Source: CANLDA01 sp964021645
GTDB taxonomy: Bacteria; Pseudomonadota; Alphaproteobacteria; Rhodobacterales; Rhodobacteraceae
NCBI GenBank assembly: GCA_964021645.1
Contig: CAXIAD010000040.1
Coordinates: 1 to 26,922 of the forward strand
Direction: 5' to 3'
Length of the DNA stretch: 26,922 nt
Shown here: piece by piece, positions 10,434 to 19,225 of the stretch
Numbering within the stretch: position 1 is the first letter of the stretch
How the letters are laid out: each line of letters opens with the position of its first letter
Notes under the pieces: generated by a model
Seen by the model: the letters and a program-made list of their open reading frames with translations, nothing else
Database searches by the model: none
What the model was told of the DNA's origin: nothing
Translations under genes and position numbers: made by a program

Positions 10434-10450
10434 GCGCGAAAATATCGCGC
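10434..10450. promoter_or_regulatory. Short inverted repeat upstream of the EamA gene
   Basis: GCGCGA-AAATA-TCGCGC is a six-base inverted repeat with a five-base A/T spacer, 31 bases before the chosen EamA start. It could be an operator or a small leader hairpin. There is no flanking evidence for a particular regulator. Confidence 0.25.
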
Positions 10451-10553
10451 TTGGGCCTAGCCTCCGCTAAACGCCTCGCAACTTCTTGCAGTTTTTCGAC
10501 AGGATGTCGGTTTCAGGCCATCTTGATAAAACACCCTATGCGGGCATCACCTC

Positions 10554-10569
10554 CGCACCGCCCGGTGCG
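10554..10569 (-). terminator. Hairpin just after polA, possible terminator
   Basis: CGCACC-GGGC-GGTGCG on the minus strand forms a perfect six-pair stem with a four-base loop, four bases after the polA stop. The first T-run (GTTTTATC) comes only about 20 bases later, so termination would be weak or factor-assisted. Confidence 0.4.
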
Positions 10570-10573
10570 ATCC

Positions 10574-13375
10574 TTAATGCGCCACGGCCCAGTTCGCGCC
10601 TTGCCCCGCATCCACAATCAACGGCACATCCAGTTTAACCGCCGGATCGGCCGCCCCTTGCATGACCGCACGTGCCACGGCAATCGTTTCCTCAACCGCG
10701 TCGTTTTCCACCTCAAAGATCAGTTCATCATGCACCTGCAACAGCATCTTGGCAGGCAGATCTTTAATCGCTTCGGGCATGCGCACCATGGCGCGACGAA
10801 TGATATCCGCAGCCGTGCCCTGGATCGGCGCATTGATCGCCGCACGTTGCGCAAATCCGGCATGCGGCCCCTTGGCATTGATCTGCGGCATGTTGATTTT
10901 GCGCCCAAACAGCGTCTGCACATACAGGTTCTCTTTGGCGAAAGCTTTGGTCTCATCCATATAGGTGCGAATACCGGGGAACCGCTCAAAATAGCGGTTG
11001 ATGAAATCCTGTGCCTCACCGCGCGGAATACGCAAATTGCGCGCCAAACCAAATCCCGAAATCCCGTAAATCACACCAAAGTTGATCGCCTTCGCCTGCC
11101 GCCTAATCTCTGGCGTCATCTCATCCAACGGCACACCAAACATCTCGCTTGCGGTCATGGCGTGAATGTCATGCCCATCCTTAAACGCTTGTTTTAGCGC
11201 ATCAATCTTGGCGATATGCGCCAGAATCCGCAGCTCAATCTGACTGTAATCCAAACTGATCAACGTGCGCCCCGGCTCCGCAATAAACGCCTCGCGAATA
11301 CGCCGCCCCTCTTCCGATCGCACAGGAATATTCTGCAAATTCGGATCAGACGACGCCATGCGCCCCGTATTGGCCCCGGTCTGCAAATACGACGTATGCA
11401 CCCGCCCTGTGTCGCGGTCGATATGGTCCTGCAATGCATCCGTATAGGTCGATTTCAGCTTGCTTAACTGACGCCAATCCAACACGCGCCCCGGCATATC
11501 ATGCTCTGTCGCCAGATCCTCCAGCACATCCGCCCCGGTGGCATAGGCCCCGGTTTTACCCTTTTTACCGCCCGGCAATCCCATCTCATCAAACAGGATT
11601 TCGCCCAGCTGTTTCGGGCTGCCCACGTTAAACGGCCGACCGGCCAGCGCATGAATATCCGCCTCAAGCGAGGCCATCTTTTGCGCAAACGCATTGGACA
11701 TCCGGCTAAGCGTATCGCGATCCACCTTAACGCCATGCATCTCCATCTGCGCCAAGATCGGCACCAGCGGACGCTCCAGCGTTTCATAAACATTGGTAAC
11801 CTGCCGTTGATGCAACATCGGCTTAAACAATTTCCACAATCTTAGCGTGATATCCGCATCCTCAGCAGCATATTTCACCGCGTCATCCACCGGCACCTTA
11901 TCAAAGGTGATCGCGGCTTTTCCACGTCCCAGCAGCGATTTAATCGGGATTGGCACGTGGTTCAGATACCGCTCTGACAACACATCCATGCCGTGATTAT
12001 GCTCGCCCGCGAACATCGCATAGGACATCAGCATCGTGTCATCCAACGGCGCAACATTCACCCCGTAACGCGTGAACATCTTGCAATCATATTTGGCGTT
12101 TTGAAAGATTTTCAGAACACTCTCATCTTCCAACATCGGCTTTAGAATATCCAAGGCCTCTTGCAGACCCATCTGCCCCTCTGCCAGCTCATCACTGCCA
12201 AACAGATCATCACTATCGCCCTTTTTGTGAATCAGCGGAATATAACAGGCCTCGCCTGCCTCAACACACAGCGAAACACCGACCAAATCGGCCTGCATTT
12301 CGTTCAGCCCCGTGGTTTCTGTATCCACCGCGATCCACCCGGTTTGATAGGCTTTGGTGATCCACGCCTGCAATCCTGCGGCGTCTTTTACGTGCTCATA
12401 GGCCTCCACATCAAACGCTACATCCGCAGGCGCGCCCGCCTCTGCCTCAGCAACCGCAGGCTCCACAATCACCGGGGCTGCAACGCCCAATTGATCCGAA
12501 ACACGTTTGGTCAGCGTGCGAAATTCCATCTCAGCCAAGAACCCAAGCAAGACCTCAGGATCAGGTTCGCGCACCTCTAGATCTTCAATAGTGAAATCCA
12601 GCGTCATCTCGCAATCCAGCTGCACCAAACTGCGCGACAATTCGATCTGCGCGCGTGCATCAATCAAGGTCTGGCGGCGCTTGGGTTGCTTGATCTCGCC
12701 TGCGCGGTCCAGCAGACTATCCAGATCCCCATATTCATTGATCAACAGGGCCGCCGTTTTGATCCCGATCCCCGGCGCACCGGGCACGTTATCCACGCTA
12801 TCACCCGCCAGCGCCTGCACATCGACTACCCGCTCAGGACCAACGCCGAATTTTTCGATCACGCCATCGCGGTCAATGCGTTTGTTTTTCATCGCATCCA
12901 ACATTTCAACGCCGCCGCCAACAAGCTGCATCAAATCCTTATCCGAACTGATGATCGTGCAACGTCCGCCAGCATCACGTGCCTGACAGGCAAGGGTGGC
13001 GATGATGTCATCCGCCTCAAAGCCTTCGACCTCTTTGCAGGCGATGTTAAAGGCACGAGTCGCATCACGGGTCAGCGGAAATTGCGGGCGCAGATCCTCG
13101 GGCGTTGGCGGGCGGTTAGCCTTGTATAGATCATACATATCATTACGAAATGTCTTGCCCGCGTGATCAAATATCACCGCCACATGGGTCGGCGCATCGG
13201 GTCCGGTGTTGCCCTCAACATAACGGTGCACCATGTTGCAGAAACCAGCGACAGCGCCAATCGGCAGCCCATCGGATTTGCGCGTCAGCGGCGGCAGCGC
13301 ATGATAGGCGCGAAAGATAAAGGCCGATCCGTCGATCAGATGCAAATGGCAGCCTTTGCCAAACCCGGTTTCCAT
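10574..13375 (-). CDS. polA: DNA polymerase I with both exonuclease domains
   Basis: The chosen ATG at 13375 gives 933 aa and has GGAG eight bases upstream; similarity begins at once with HLHLIDGSAFIFRAYHALPPL. The longer open frame to 13576 crosses the intergenic region and looks non-coding. Residues 10-295 are the 5'-3' exonuclease used for primer removal, with GFEADDIIATLA and the helix-hairpin-helix near PGAPGIGIKTAA. The 3'-5' proofreading domain looks intact: DTETTGL near 347, NAKYD and the later AAEDADI. Polymerase motif A (SLDYSQIELRIL) is near 705, motif B (RRQAKAINFGVIYG) near 758 and motif C (QVHDELIFE) near 878. It fills gaps in repair and processes Okazaki fragments. The family assignment is certain. 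Confidence 0.98.
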   Translation of the reverse strand: METGFGKGCHLHLIDGSAFIFRAYHALPPLTRKSDGLPIGAVAGFCNMVHRYVEGNTGPDAPTHVAVIFDHAGKTFRNDMYDLYKANRPPTPEDLRPQFPLTRDATRAFNIACKEVEGFEADDIIATLACQARDAGGRCTIISSDKDLMQLVGGGVEMLDAMKNKRIDRDGVIEKFGVGPERVVDVQALAGDSVDNVPGAPGIGIKTAALLINEYGDLDSLLDRAGEIKQPKRRQTLIDARAQIELSRSLVQLDCEMTLDFTIEDLEVREPDPEVLLGFLAEMEFRTLTKRVSDQLGVAAPVIVEPAVAEAEAGAPADVAFDVEAYEHVKDAAGLQAWITKAYQTGWIAVDTETTGLNEMQADLVGVSLCVEAGEACYIPLIHKKGDSDDLFGSDELAEGQMGLQEALDILKPMLEDESVLKIFQNAKYDCKMFTRYGVNVAPLDDTMLMSYAMFAGEHNHGMDVLSERYLNHVPIPIKSLLGRGKAAITFDKVPVDDAVKYAAEDADITLRLWKLFKPMLHQRQVTNVYETLERPLVPILAQMEMHGVKVDRDTLSRMSNAFAQKMASLEADIHALAGRPFNVGSPKQLGEILFDEMGLPGGKKGKTGAYATGADVLEDLATEHDMPGRVLDWRQLSKLKSTYTDALQDHIDRDTGRVHTSYLQTGANTGRMASSDPNLQNIPVRSEEGRRIREAFIAEPGRTLISLDYSQIELRILAHIAKIDALKQAFKDGHDIHAMTASEMFGVPLDEMTPEIRRQAKAINFGVIYGISGFGLARNLRIPRGEAQDFINRYFERFPGIRTYMDETKAFAKENLYVQTLFGRKINMPQINAKGPHAGFAQRAAINAPIQGTAADIIRRAMVRMPEAIKDLPAKMLLQVHDELIFEVENDAVEETIAVARAVMQGAADPAVKLDVPLIVDAGQGANWAVAH

Positions 13376-13468
13376 AATGCGCGCTCCATCTATGTTCACT
13401 GCATTTGTGCCACGCGGGGCGAGGCGGTGCCAGTGCCGAAATGGGTTTAGGGGTGGAAAGGGCAGGAT

Positions 13469-13503
13469 GCCTCCGGCGGGGATATTTTTTCTCAGAAGAA
13501 GAG
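13469..13503 (+). repeat. GCCTCCGGCGGGGATATTTTTT motif, Rhodobacteraceae-type intergenic repeat
   Basis: The sequence GCCTCCGGCGGGGATATTTT, continuing TTCTCAGAAGAAGAGG, matches from memory a motif that recurs between genes in many Rhodobacteraceae. It has a short GC stem (CCTC/GGGG) and a T-run like a weak terminator, yet here it sits between the divergent starts of polA and the Lys1-like gene, where no transcript should end. How often it recurs in this genome could not be counted. Confidence 0.5.
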
Positions 13504-13567
13504 GGCATGTCTTGCCAAGCCTAAGGGCGGCTGATTTACCCATTAATTGAGTGAAGGGGAGACTGAT

Positions 13568-14617
13568 ATGGCACATCTTTGGGTCCGCGCAGAGCAGCGT
13601 CTGAATGAGGATCGCGTGGGCATTACGCCTGAGGGCGCGGCGGCGTTAGTCGCGGCTGGCATTCGAGTGACGGTTGAGGAAAGCCCCACGCGCGCGATTG
13701 GCATTGAGGGCTACCGTTCTGCGGGCTGTGAGATTGCGCCGGCGTTTGGTTGGCCGGACGCCCCGCGTGATGCGGTTGTCTTTGGTCTGAAAGAATTGCC
13801 CGAAGATGGCAGCCCTTTACCGCATCGTCACATCATGTTTGGGCATGCCTATAAGGGGCAGCATTCCGGCAAGGCCTTGCTGGCCCGATTCAAGGCAGGC
13901 GGTGGCACGCTGTATGATCTGGAATATCTGGTGGATGATAGCGGGCGCCGTGTTGCAGCCTTTGGTTATTGGGCGGGTTATGCGGGGGCGGCTGTTACCC
14001 TGAAAACGTGGATGGCACAGCAGCGCGGGCAGGTATGCGCACCTGTCGCGGCCTATGAGAACAAAGACACGTTATTGGCTGATCTGACCGCAGAACTGGC
14101 GCATCTTACACTTCCCAACGCCATCGTCATTGGCGCGATGGGACGTGTGGGGGCCGGTGCCGCAGATTTGCTGGAAGCCATGGGCATAAGTGTCACCAAA
14201 TGGGATATGGCGGAGACTGCCTCAGGCGGGCCATTCCCTGAAATCCTGAACCATGATCTGTTTCTCAACTGCATCTTTGCACGGCCCGGCACGCCCGTCT
14301 TTGTGCCAGCATCCGCCAAAACCTCCCCTCGCCAGCTAACTGCGATTGGCGATGTCGCCTGTGATCCTGATAGCGACTACAACCCGGTGCCGGTGTACGA
14401 CCGCGCCACCACATGGGATGCCCCCGCCCTGCGCGTCCACGACTCCCCACCCCTTGACGTGATGGCGATTGACAATCTGCCCTCAATGTTGCCGCTTGAA
14501 AGCTCGCAAGACTATGCGGCACAGCTACTTGGCACGCTCAAGCAACTTGATGATCTCACTGCCCCCGTCTGGACCCGTGCCGCGGCGGATTTTGCAACCC
14601 ATTCAACCGACCTGTAA
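13568..14617 (+). CDS. Saccharopine dehydrogenase (NAD+, L-lysine-forming), Lys1-like
   Basis: The start at 13568 has a strong AAGGGGAG upstream and gives 349 aa, close to fungal Lys1. The N-terminal half is an AlaDH/PNT-type domain (LWVRAEQRLNEDRVGITPEG). LKEL with K75 and FGHAYK with H93 correspond to the two catalytic residues (Lys77 and His96) of yeast Lys1. A nucleotide-binding segment lies at NAIVIGAMGRVGAGA. The enzyme interconverts saccharopine and lysine plus 2-oxoglutarate. It is followed after 13 nt by a second saccharopine dehydrogenase gene, so they form a two-gene operon. In bacteria the pair is more likely to serve lysine breakdown than synthesis, and bacterial saccharopine routes have been linked to osmotic stress; the direction here is inference. 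Confidence 0.93.
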   Translation: MAHLWVRAEQRLNEDRVGITPEGAAALVAAGIRVTVEESPTRAIGIEGYRSAGCEIAPAFGWPDAPRDAVVFGLKELPEDGSPLPHRHIMFGHAYKGQHSGKALLARFKAGGGTLYDLEYLVDDSGRRVAAFGYWAGYAGAAVTLKTWMAQQRGQVCAPVAAYENKDTLLADLTAELAHLTLPNAIVIGAMGRVGAGAADLLEAMGISVTKWDMAETASGGPFPEILNHDLFLNCIFARPGTPVFVPASAKTSPRQLTAIGDVACDPDSDYNPVPVYDRATTWDAPALRVHDSPPLDVMAIDNLPSMLPLESSQDYAAQLLGTLKQLDDLTAPVWTRAAADFATHSTDL

Positions 14618-14630
14618 GCGAGGAAACGAC

Positions 14631-15773
14631 ATGACAATCCATTGGTGTGGCACCGGCCTATCGGCCATCCCCGGCCTGCGTCGCCTGATTGAGAACGGCC
14701 ATGACGTTGCCGTCTGGAACCGGACCACAGACAAGGCACAAGAGGCCGTCGGCGATATCACCGCCCGCATCCACGCCTTTGACATTGAGACCCTGGGTGC
14801 CACCCTAAACGCAGGTGATCTTGTGGTGTCGATGTTGCCCGGCGATTGGCACGTTCCCTTGGCCGAACTTTGCATCAGCAAATCTGCCCATTTCGTCAGC
14901 TCGTCATATATCGCCCCCGAAATGCGCGCGCTGAACGACAGCGCCACCGCCGCTGGCATCGCCTGCGTGAACGAGGTCGGCCTGGACCCCGGCATCGACC
15001 ACCTGATGGCGCACCACCTGATCGCAGATTACCGCGCCTCCGCAGCCTATGACCCCACCTGCGACCTCAGCTTTAAATCCTACTGCGGTGGCATCCCGAA
15101 AACCGCCAACCCCTTCCGCTATAAATTCAGCTGGTCCCCCCTTGGCGTGCTCAAGGCGCTGCGCAGCCCCTCAAAATCCATCCGCGATTTCGCCGAATAT
15201 GACGTCGCGCGCCCGTGGGATGCGATCAGCAGCTACACCGCCCCGCTCACCACACCCGAAAGCTTTGAGGTCTACCCAAACCGCGACTCCCTCCCCTTCA
15301 TGGCGGACTATCAGTTTGACGAAAACTGGCGCGTAAAAGAGTTCGTGCGCGGCACCCTGCGCCTGAACGGTTGGAAAACCGCATGGGCCGATGTCTTTGC
15401 CGAAATCGAAACCCTAACCGGCCCCGAAGGCGACGCGCGCCTCAAAGAAATGTCCGACGGATTCTGGGCCGACAATGCCTATGATGAGGGCGAACCCGAC
15501 CGCGTTGTGATGTGCGTTGACCTGATGGCCGAACAGAATGGCAAACCGTGCTGGCACAAAACCTATGTCATGGATGCATGGGGCGATGAGGCGGGCACAG
15601 CCATGGCGCGGCTCGTTTCCATCCCGCTGTCCCTCGCAGTTGAGGCGACCCTGCGCGGCGATATCGCCCCCGGCGTTTCAGCGGCCCCAAGTGATCCCAA
15701 ACTTGTCGCCGCATGGCTGGCAGAGGTCGACGCATTGGCGCAACATCTGACCGTTGTGGACAATATCGCCTGA
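14631..15773 (+). CDS. Saccharopine dehydrogenase, Lys9-like (L-glutamate-forming type)
   Basis: The protein has 381 aa from ATG 14631, which has AGGA at good spacing; the open frame reaches back to 14469 only inside the upstream gene. The N terminus IHWCGTGLSAIPGL is a Rossmann dinucleotide loop, followed by VVSMLPGDWHVPLAELC and VNEVGLDPGIDHLMAHHLI, both typical of the saccharopine dehydrogenase family. The C-terminal half (from about residue 130) is the saccharopine-binding domain, including KSYCGGIPKTANPFRYKFSWSP. The reaction is saccharopine to glutamate plus 2-aminoadipate 6-semialdehyde, or the reverse. The 13-nt gap to the Lys1-like gene indicates one operon and a two-step route. No 2-aminoadipate semialdehyde dehydrogenase is adjacent in the window, unless a more distant aldehyde dehydrogenase fills that role. 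Confidence 0.93.
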   Translation: MTIHWCGTGLSAIPGLRRLIENGHDVAVWNRTTDKAQEAVGDITARIHAFDIETLGATLNAGDLVVSMLPGDWHVPLAELCISKSAHFVSSSYIAPEMRALNDSATAAGIACVNEVGLDPGIDHLMAHHLIADYRASAAYDPTCDLSFKSYCGGIPKTANPFRYKFSWSPLGVLKALRSPSKSIRDFAEYDVARPWDAISSYTAPLTTPESFEVYPNRDSLPFMADYQFDENWRVKEFVRGTLRLNGWKTAWADVFAEIETLTGPEGDARLKEMSDGFWADNAYDEGEPDRVVMCVDLMAEQNGKPCWHKTYVMDAWGDEAGTAMARLVSIPLSLAVEATLRGDIAPGVSAAPSDPKLVAAWLAEVDALAQHLTVVDNIA

Positions 15774-15825
15774 ACCACCTGAAACGCGCTTCAAACTTAG
15801 GCGGGTAAATCAGACGGCCAAATCA

Positions 15826-15860
15826 AACGGCGGGAAATTTTCAAAATATTTTCCGCCGTT
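15826..15860. terminator. Long inverted repeat in the convergent lys9-like/rmuC spacer, probable bidirectional terminator
   Basis: AACGGCGGGAAA and TTTTCCGCCGTT pair over about 12 positions around an A/T-rich loop, 53 bases after the saccharopine dehydrogenase stop. The A/T-rich base of the loop and the convergent context fit a terminator for both directions. On the minus strand the stem is followed by TTTGATTTGG; on the plus strand no T-run follows. Confidence 0.55.
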
Positions 15861-15883
15861 AACCCCGATTCGCCACACCCGTC

Positions 15884-16034
15884 GGTGAAATGTACGTTTC
15901 AAACCCCGAAATTGGCAGTTCGTACCTTTCGCCAAAAATGAACGCATCGTGCGTTGGGCATCCGGCCTCATCAACACACAACATCCGGCGCCGTGCTGTT
16001 GCGAAATTCGGGTTTTGTACGTTCCAAATTCACC
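15884..16034. repeat. Element with imperfect terminal inverted repeats in the convergent spacer
   Basis: The arms at 15884-15917 and 16000-16034 are imperfect inverted copies; in the same orientation both read GGTGAA, then a GTACG/CGTAC core, CAAA, an ACCC run, GAA and GCA. CGTAC/GTACG cores also occur at 15921 and 16057. No transposase or credible ORF is present; the weak open frame across the element looks like an artefact. It could be a short non-autonomous repeat or a large folded RNA 3' end. Confidence 0.4.
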
Positions 16035-16074
16035 GCAATTTGGCGGATTAACGCAACGTACGGGCTGTTCATGC

Positions 16075-17253
16075 CTAATCACTGCCCGGCTTGATCAATG
16101 GCACGATCTTCTCCACCGCCGTATCCACTGCCACAGGTAAATCCGGGGCCAATTCTTCGAAATCAAAGTTGTCCAAACGTCGTGCTCGACGTCCTGCCTT
16201 ATCCGCCGAGATTTTAATCTCAGACAGGTCTTTTGCTGCCTGACCAAAGTGCCGATCAAGGTTTTCCACCCGCGATCCCAGCCGCTCCACATCGCTAAAC
16301 AACAGGCCCAGCTCCTTGCGGATTGCGCCCGCCTGTTCCTGCATCCGCGCGTCTTTCAAAATCGCGCGCATCGTGTTCAGCGTGGCCATGCAGGTGGTCG
16401 GTGAAACGATCCAAACCCGCGCCGCAAACCCCTCCCGCACCAGCTCTGGAAAATTGGAATGCAGCTCTGCATATACCGCCTCTGAGGGTAGGAACATCAG
16501 CGCGCCATCGGCGGTTTCACCCTCAATGATATACTTCTCTGAAATCGCCCTGATATGCGCCTTAATTGACGTGCGCATCATCCGCGTCGCCTCAGCCAAT
16601 TCAACGGGCGTCTTGGCATTTCTCAGCGCCTCATAGGCCTCCAGCGGGAACTTACTATCCACCACAATCGGTCCCGGAGGGTTGGGTAAATGGATCAGAC
16701 AATCGGCGCGTTTTCCATTGCTCAATGTCGCCTGCAAGGTAAAGCTATCGCTGGGCAAGGCCTTGGTAACAATGTCATTTAGCTGAATTTCACCAAAGGC
16801 ACCGCGGGTCTGTTTATTGCTCAAAATGTCTTGCAGGCTTAGCACGTCACCCGACAGTTTGGTGATATTGGCCTGCGCCTTATCAATCGCTGACAGTCGC
16901 TCCTGCAATTGTCCCAATGACTGCGCCGTGCGCCTTGAGGAGCCATGCAAATTCTCGCTCATCTGCTGGTTCACATGGGCCATGCGTTGCTCCATTATTT
17001 GCAACATATTGGTCTGTGCCACGGCCTGCGCCTCGGCCACATGGGTCAGCCCGCCGGTTAGCTGTTGTTGCCCGTCCGCCAGCATCTGCACCCGCTGTCC
17101 CAGCGCGCCTAACTGATGCGCCAACGGCTCCGCCATCTGCGCCGAACGCCCCGCCGCGCGCACCGTCATGATCAGCAAAATGATCATCAATCCGGCAATC
17201 GCCAGCGCGCCTATTTCGGCAACACTCAGCGTATAATCTGCAATCGTAATCAT
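16075..17253 (-). CDS. rmuC: DNA recombination protein RmuC
   Basis: This 392-aa protein has one N-terminal membrane helix (about 12-31), a long coiled coil (about 40-150, rich in Gln, Ala, Glu and Met) and a C-terminal RmuC domain. The domain includes LQDILSNKQTRGAFGEIQL, the nuclease-like VVDSKFPLEAYEAL near residue 199, and ARVWIVSPTTCMATLNTM. RmuC limits inversions at short inverted repeats and is proposed to be a nuclease of the PD-(D/E)XK type. Its ATG overlaps the mutL stop as ATGA (17253-17250), so the two DNA-maintenance genes are translationally coupled, and that overlap confirms the reading frame of the mutL 3' part. Confidence 0.96.
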   Translation of the reverse strand: MITIADYTLSVAEIGALAIAGLMIILLIMTVRAAGRSAQMAEPLAHQLGALGQRVQMLADGQQQLTGGLTHVAEAQAVAQTNMLQIMEQRMAHVNQQMSENLHGSSRRTAQSLGQLQERLSAIDKAQANITKLSGDVLSLQDILSNKQTRGAFGEIQLNDIVTKALPSDSFTLQATLSNGKRADCLIHLPNPPGPIVVDSKFPLEAYEALRNAKTPVELAEATRMMRTSIKAHIRAISEKYIIEGETADGALMFLPSEAVYAELHSNFPELVREGFAARVWIVSPTTCMATLNTMRAILKDARMQEQAGAIRKELGLLFSDVERLGSRVENLDRHFGQAAKDLSEIKISADKAGRRARRLDNFDFEELAPDLPVAVDTAVEKIVPLIKPGSD

Positions 17254-19089
17254 GTCCGCCCGAACAGCCGTTCAATGTCGGCAAGTTTAAGTTCTACATA
17301 GGTTGGCCGCCCGTGGTTGCACTGCCCTGAATGCGGCGTTGCCTCCATTTCGCGCAGTAGCGCATTCATCTCATCCGCCCGCATACGCCGCCCTGACCGG
17401 ATCGATCCATGACAGGCCACACGGCTTAGAATCGCCTCAATCCGGGCCTGCACCAACTGGCTTTCGCCCTGATCATCCAACTCATCCAGAATGTCCAAAA
17501 CCATCCCCCGAGCATCCACCTCACCCAAAATCGCCGGCGTCTCCCGCACCGCAATCGCGCTCCCGCCAAAGGCCTCAATCGTTAGGCCCAACTTGGTCAA
17601 ATCCTCCGCCACGGCTAAAATACGCGCGCAATCACCATCGGATAATTCCACGATTTCCGGGATCAACAGCGCCTGCGCCGCAACCCCGTTTTCCGCTGTC
17701 TGCGCCTTTAGCCGTTCATAGACCAACCGCTCATGTGCGGCGTGTTGGTCCACAATCACCATGCCGTCCGCAGTTTGAGATATGATATAGTTTTCATGCA
17801 CTTGACCACGCGCAGCGCCCAATGGAAACTGCTCGGGCGCGATCTCATCACCACCGCCCACGGCCTCTTCATAGCCATCAATGCGCTGGTGCCTGCATCT
17901 GATAGGCCGCGCCCCGCGCACCCTGTAATGGACGATCCATCTGGTACACACGACCCACGTATTGCTCTGGTGAATGATGCGGCAATTGGCCGGGCCGAAA
18001 CGCCCCCAAAGTGGCATCCGCCACGGTGGAGGACGCCCGATGCCCCGCCTCTGACAACGCATGCCGCAGGGCCGAAACGATCAATCCGCGCGCTTGACCC
18101 GGATCGCGAAACCGTACCTCCGATTTCGCCGGATGCACATTCACATCCACCAGCTGCGGATCACAATCAATGAACAGTGCCGCCGCCGGATGACGATCCC
18201 TGCTCAGGAAATCAAAATAGGCTGCCCGCAGCGCCCCAACCAGCAATTTATCCTTAACAGGTCGCCCGTTCACAAACAGATATTGCGCCACAGCTGACCC
18301 GCGCGAATAGGTCGGCAAGGCCGCATAGCCAATCAGGCGCAGCCCCTCACGTTCCGCATCAATCCGCAGCGCATTTTCCGCAAATTCCGCCCCCAGAATG
18401 CGCGCCAACCGCCCATGCAGCGCATCAAACAAATCACCGCTTTCGGCATCTGCACGGAAACTAACCCGCCCATCACCCCCACCAGACACATCCCGCAGGG
18501 TAAAACCGACAAACGGCTCCGCCATCGCCAACCGTTTCACCACATCAGTGATCGCTTGGTTTTCTGCACGGTCTGATCGCATGAATTTCAACCGTGCCGG
18601 TGTTGCGTAAAACAGATCGCGCAGCTCAACGATTGTTCCCCCGCCAAGGGCTGCTGGCTTTACCGGCGTAATCTGCCCGCCCGCAACCGAAATCACCGCC
18701 GCCTCATGCCCCTTGGCACGCGAGGTGATCGTTAACCGACCCACCGCCCCCAATGATGGCAACGCCTCACCGCGAAATCCAAACGTGTGGATATCAAGCA
18801 GATCAGAACCGTCGATTTTGGATGTCGCATGGCGTGACAAGGCCAACGGCAATTGCGCAGGCTCCATGCCGCAACCATCGTCTGTCACGCGGATCAATGT
18901 CTTGCCACCATCGGCAATCGCGATCTCAATCCGACGCGCGCCGGCATCAACCGCGTTTTCCACCAGTTCCTTCACCGCCGAGGCAGGACGCTCCACAACT
19001 TCACCCGCTGCAATCCGGTTGATTGCACCTTCGTCTAGTTGTCGGATAACGGGGCGATTTTCGCCTATTTTGGGGTCAACATTCAACAT
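17250..19089 (-). pseudogene. mutL: DNA mismatch repair protein MutL, frameshifted in the linker
   Basis: The start ATG 19089 is followed by the conserved RPVIRQLDEGAINRIAAGEV. The N-terminal GHKL ATPase is complete, with VKELVENAVDAGA, DDGCGM and TFGFRGEALPSL at residues 39-110. That frame stops with TGA at 17880-17878 after 403 aa, in the variable linker. The C-terminal domain continues in another frame from about RIDGYEEAV, with PLGAARGQVHENYIISQT and the endonuclease motif DQHA-x2-E-x4-E (DQHAAHERLVYE), ending at 17250 in an ATGA overlap with rmuC. The total length is 1840 nt, one base more than 612 codons plus stop; dropping one T at CATTGATG (about 17879-17881) restores a MutL of normal length. 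The break may be a true mutation, a sequencing error or, least likely, recoding. Confidence 0.92.
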
Positions 19090-19169
19090 ACCGCCAAATC
19101 TAGCACGCTGAGGCGCGATTCTGCCACTGCAATTCCATACCGAATTTGCCCTATGATTAACGGTGGTCA

Positions 19170-19195
19170 GGGCAGACAACTCTCGTCATCTGCCC
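19170..19195. terminator. Strong stem-loop with GAGA tetraloop after the hydantoinase gene
   Basis: On the minus strand GGGCAGATGAC-GAGA-GTTGTCTGCCC forms 11 pairs (two of them G-T) closed by a GNRA-type loop, about 30 bases beyond the hydantoinase stop and upstream of mutL. It lacks a following T-run, so it may be a factor-assisted terminator, an mRNA-stabilising end or a mutL leader structure. Confidence 0.5.
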
Positions 19196-19225
19196 CAACC
19201 ATTTGCCCCGAATGATCCCAATGGT

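Noticed and set aside
13376..13576. 67-codon N-terminal extension of polA
   Set aside because: It crosses the intergenic repeat and overlaps the start of the Lys1-like gene; similarity and a good GGAG site point to ATG 13375.
15810..16082. 90-aa open frame on the minus strand in the convergent spacer
   Set aside because: It crosses the long hairpin and the inverted-repeat element, has no clear ribosome-binding site and resembles non-coding repeat translated by chance.
17250..18062. MutL C-terminal domain as an independent gene starting at 18062
   Set aside because: The first 60 residues of that frame are an out-of-frame reading of the true MutL linker; no ribosome-binding site is seen and the domain is normally fused.
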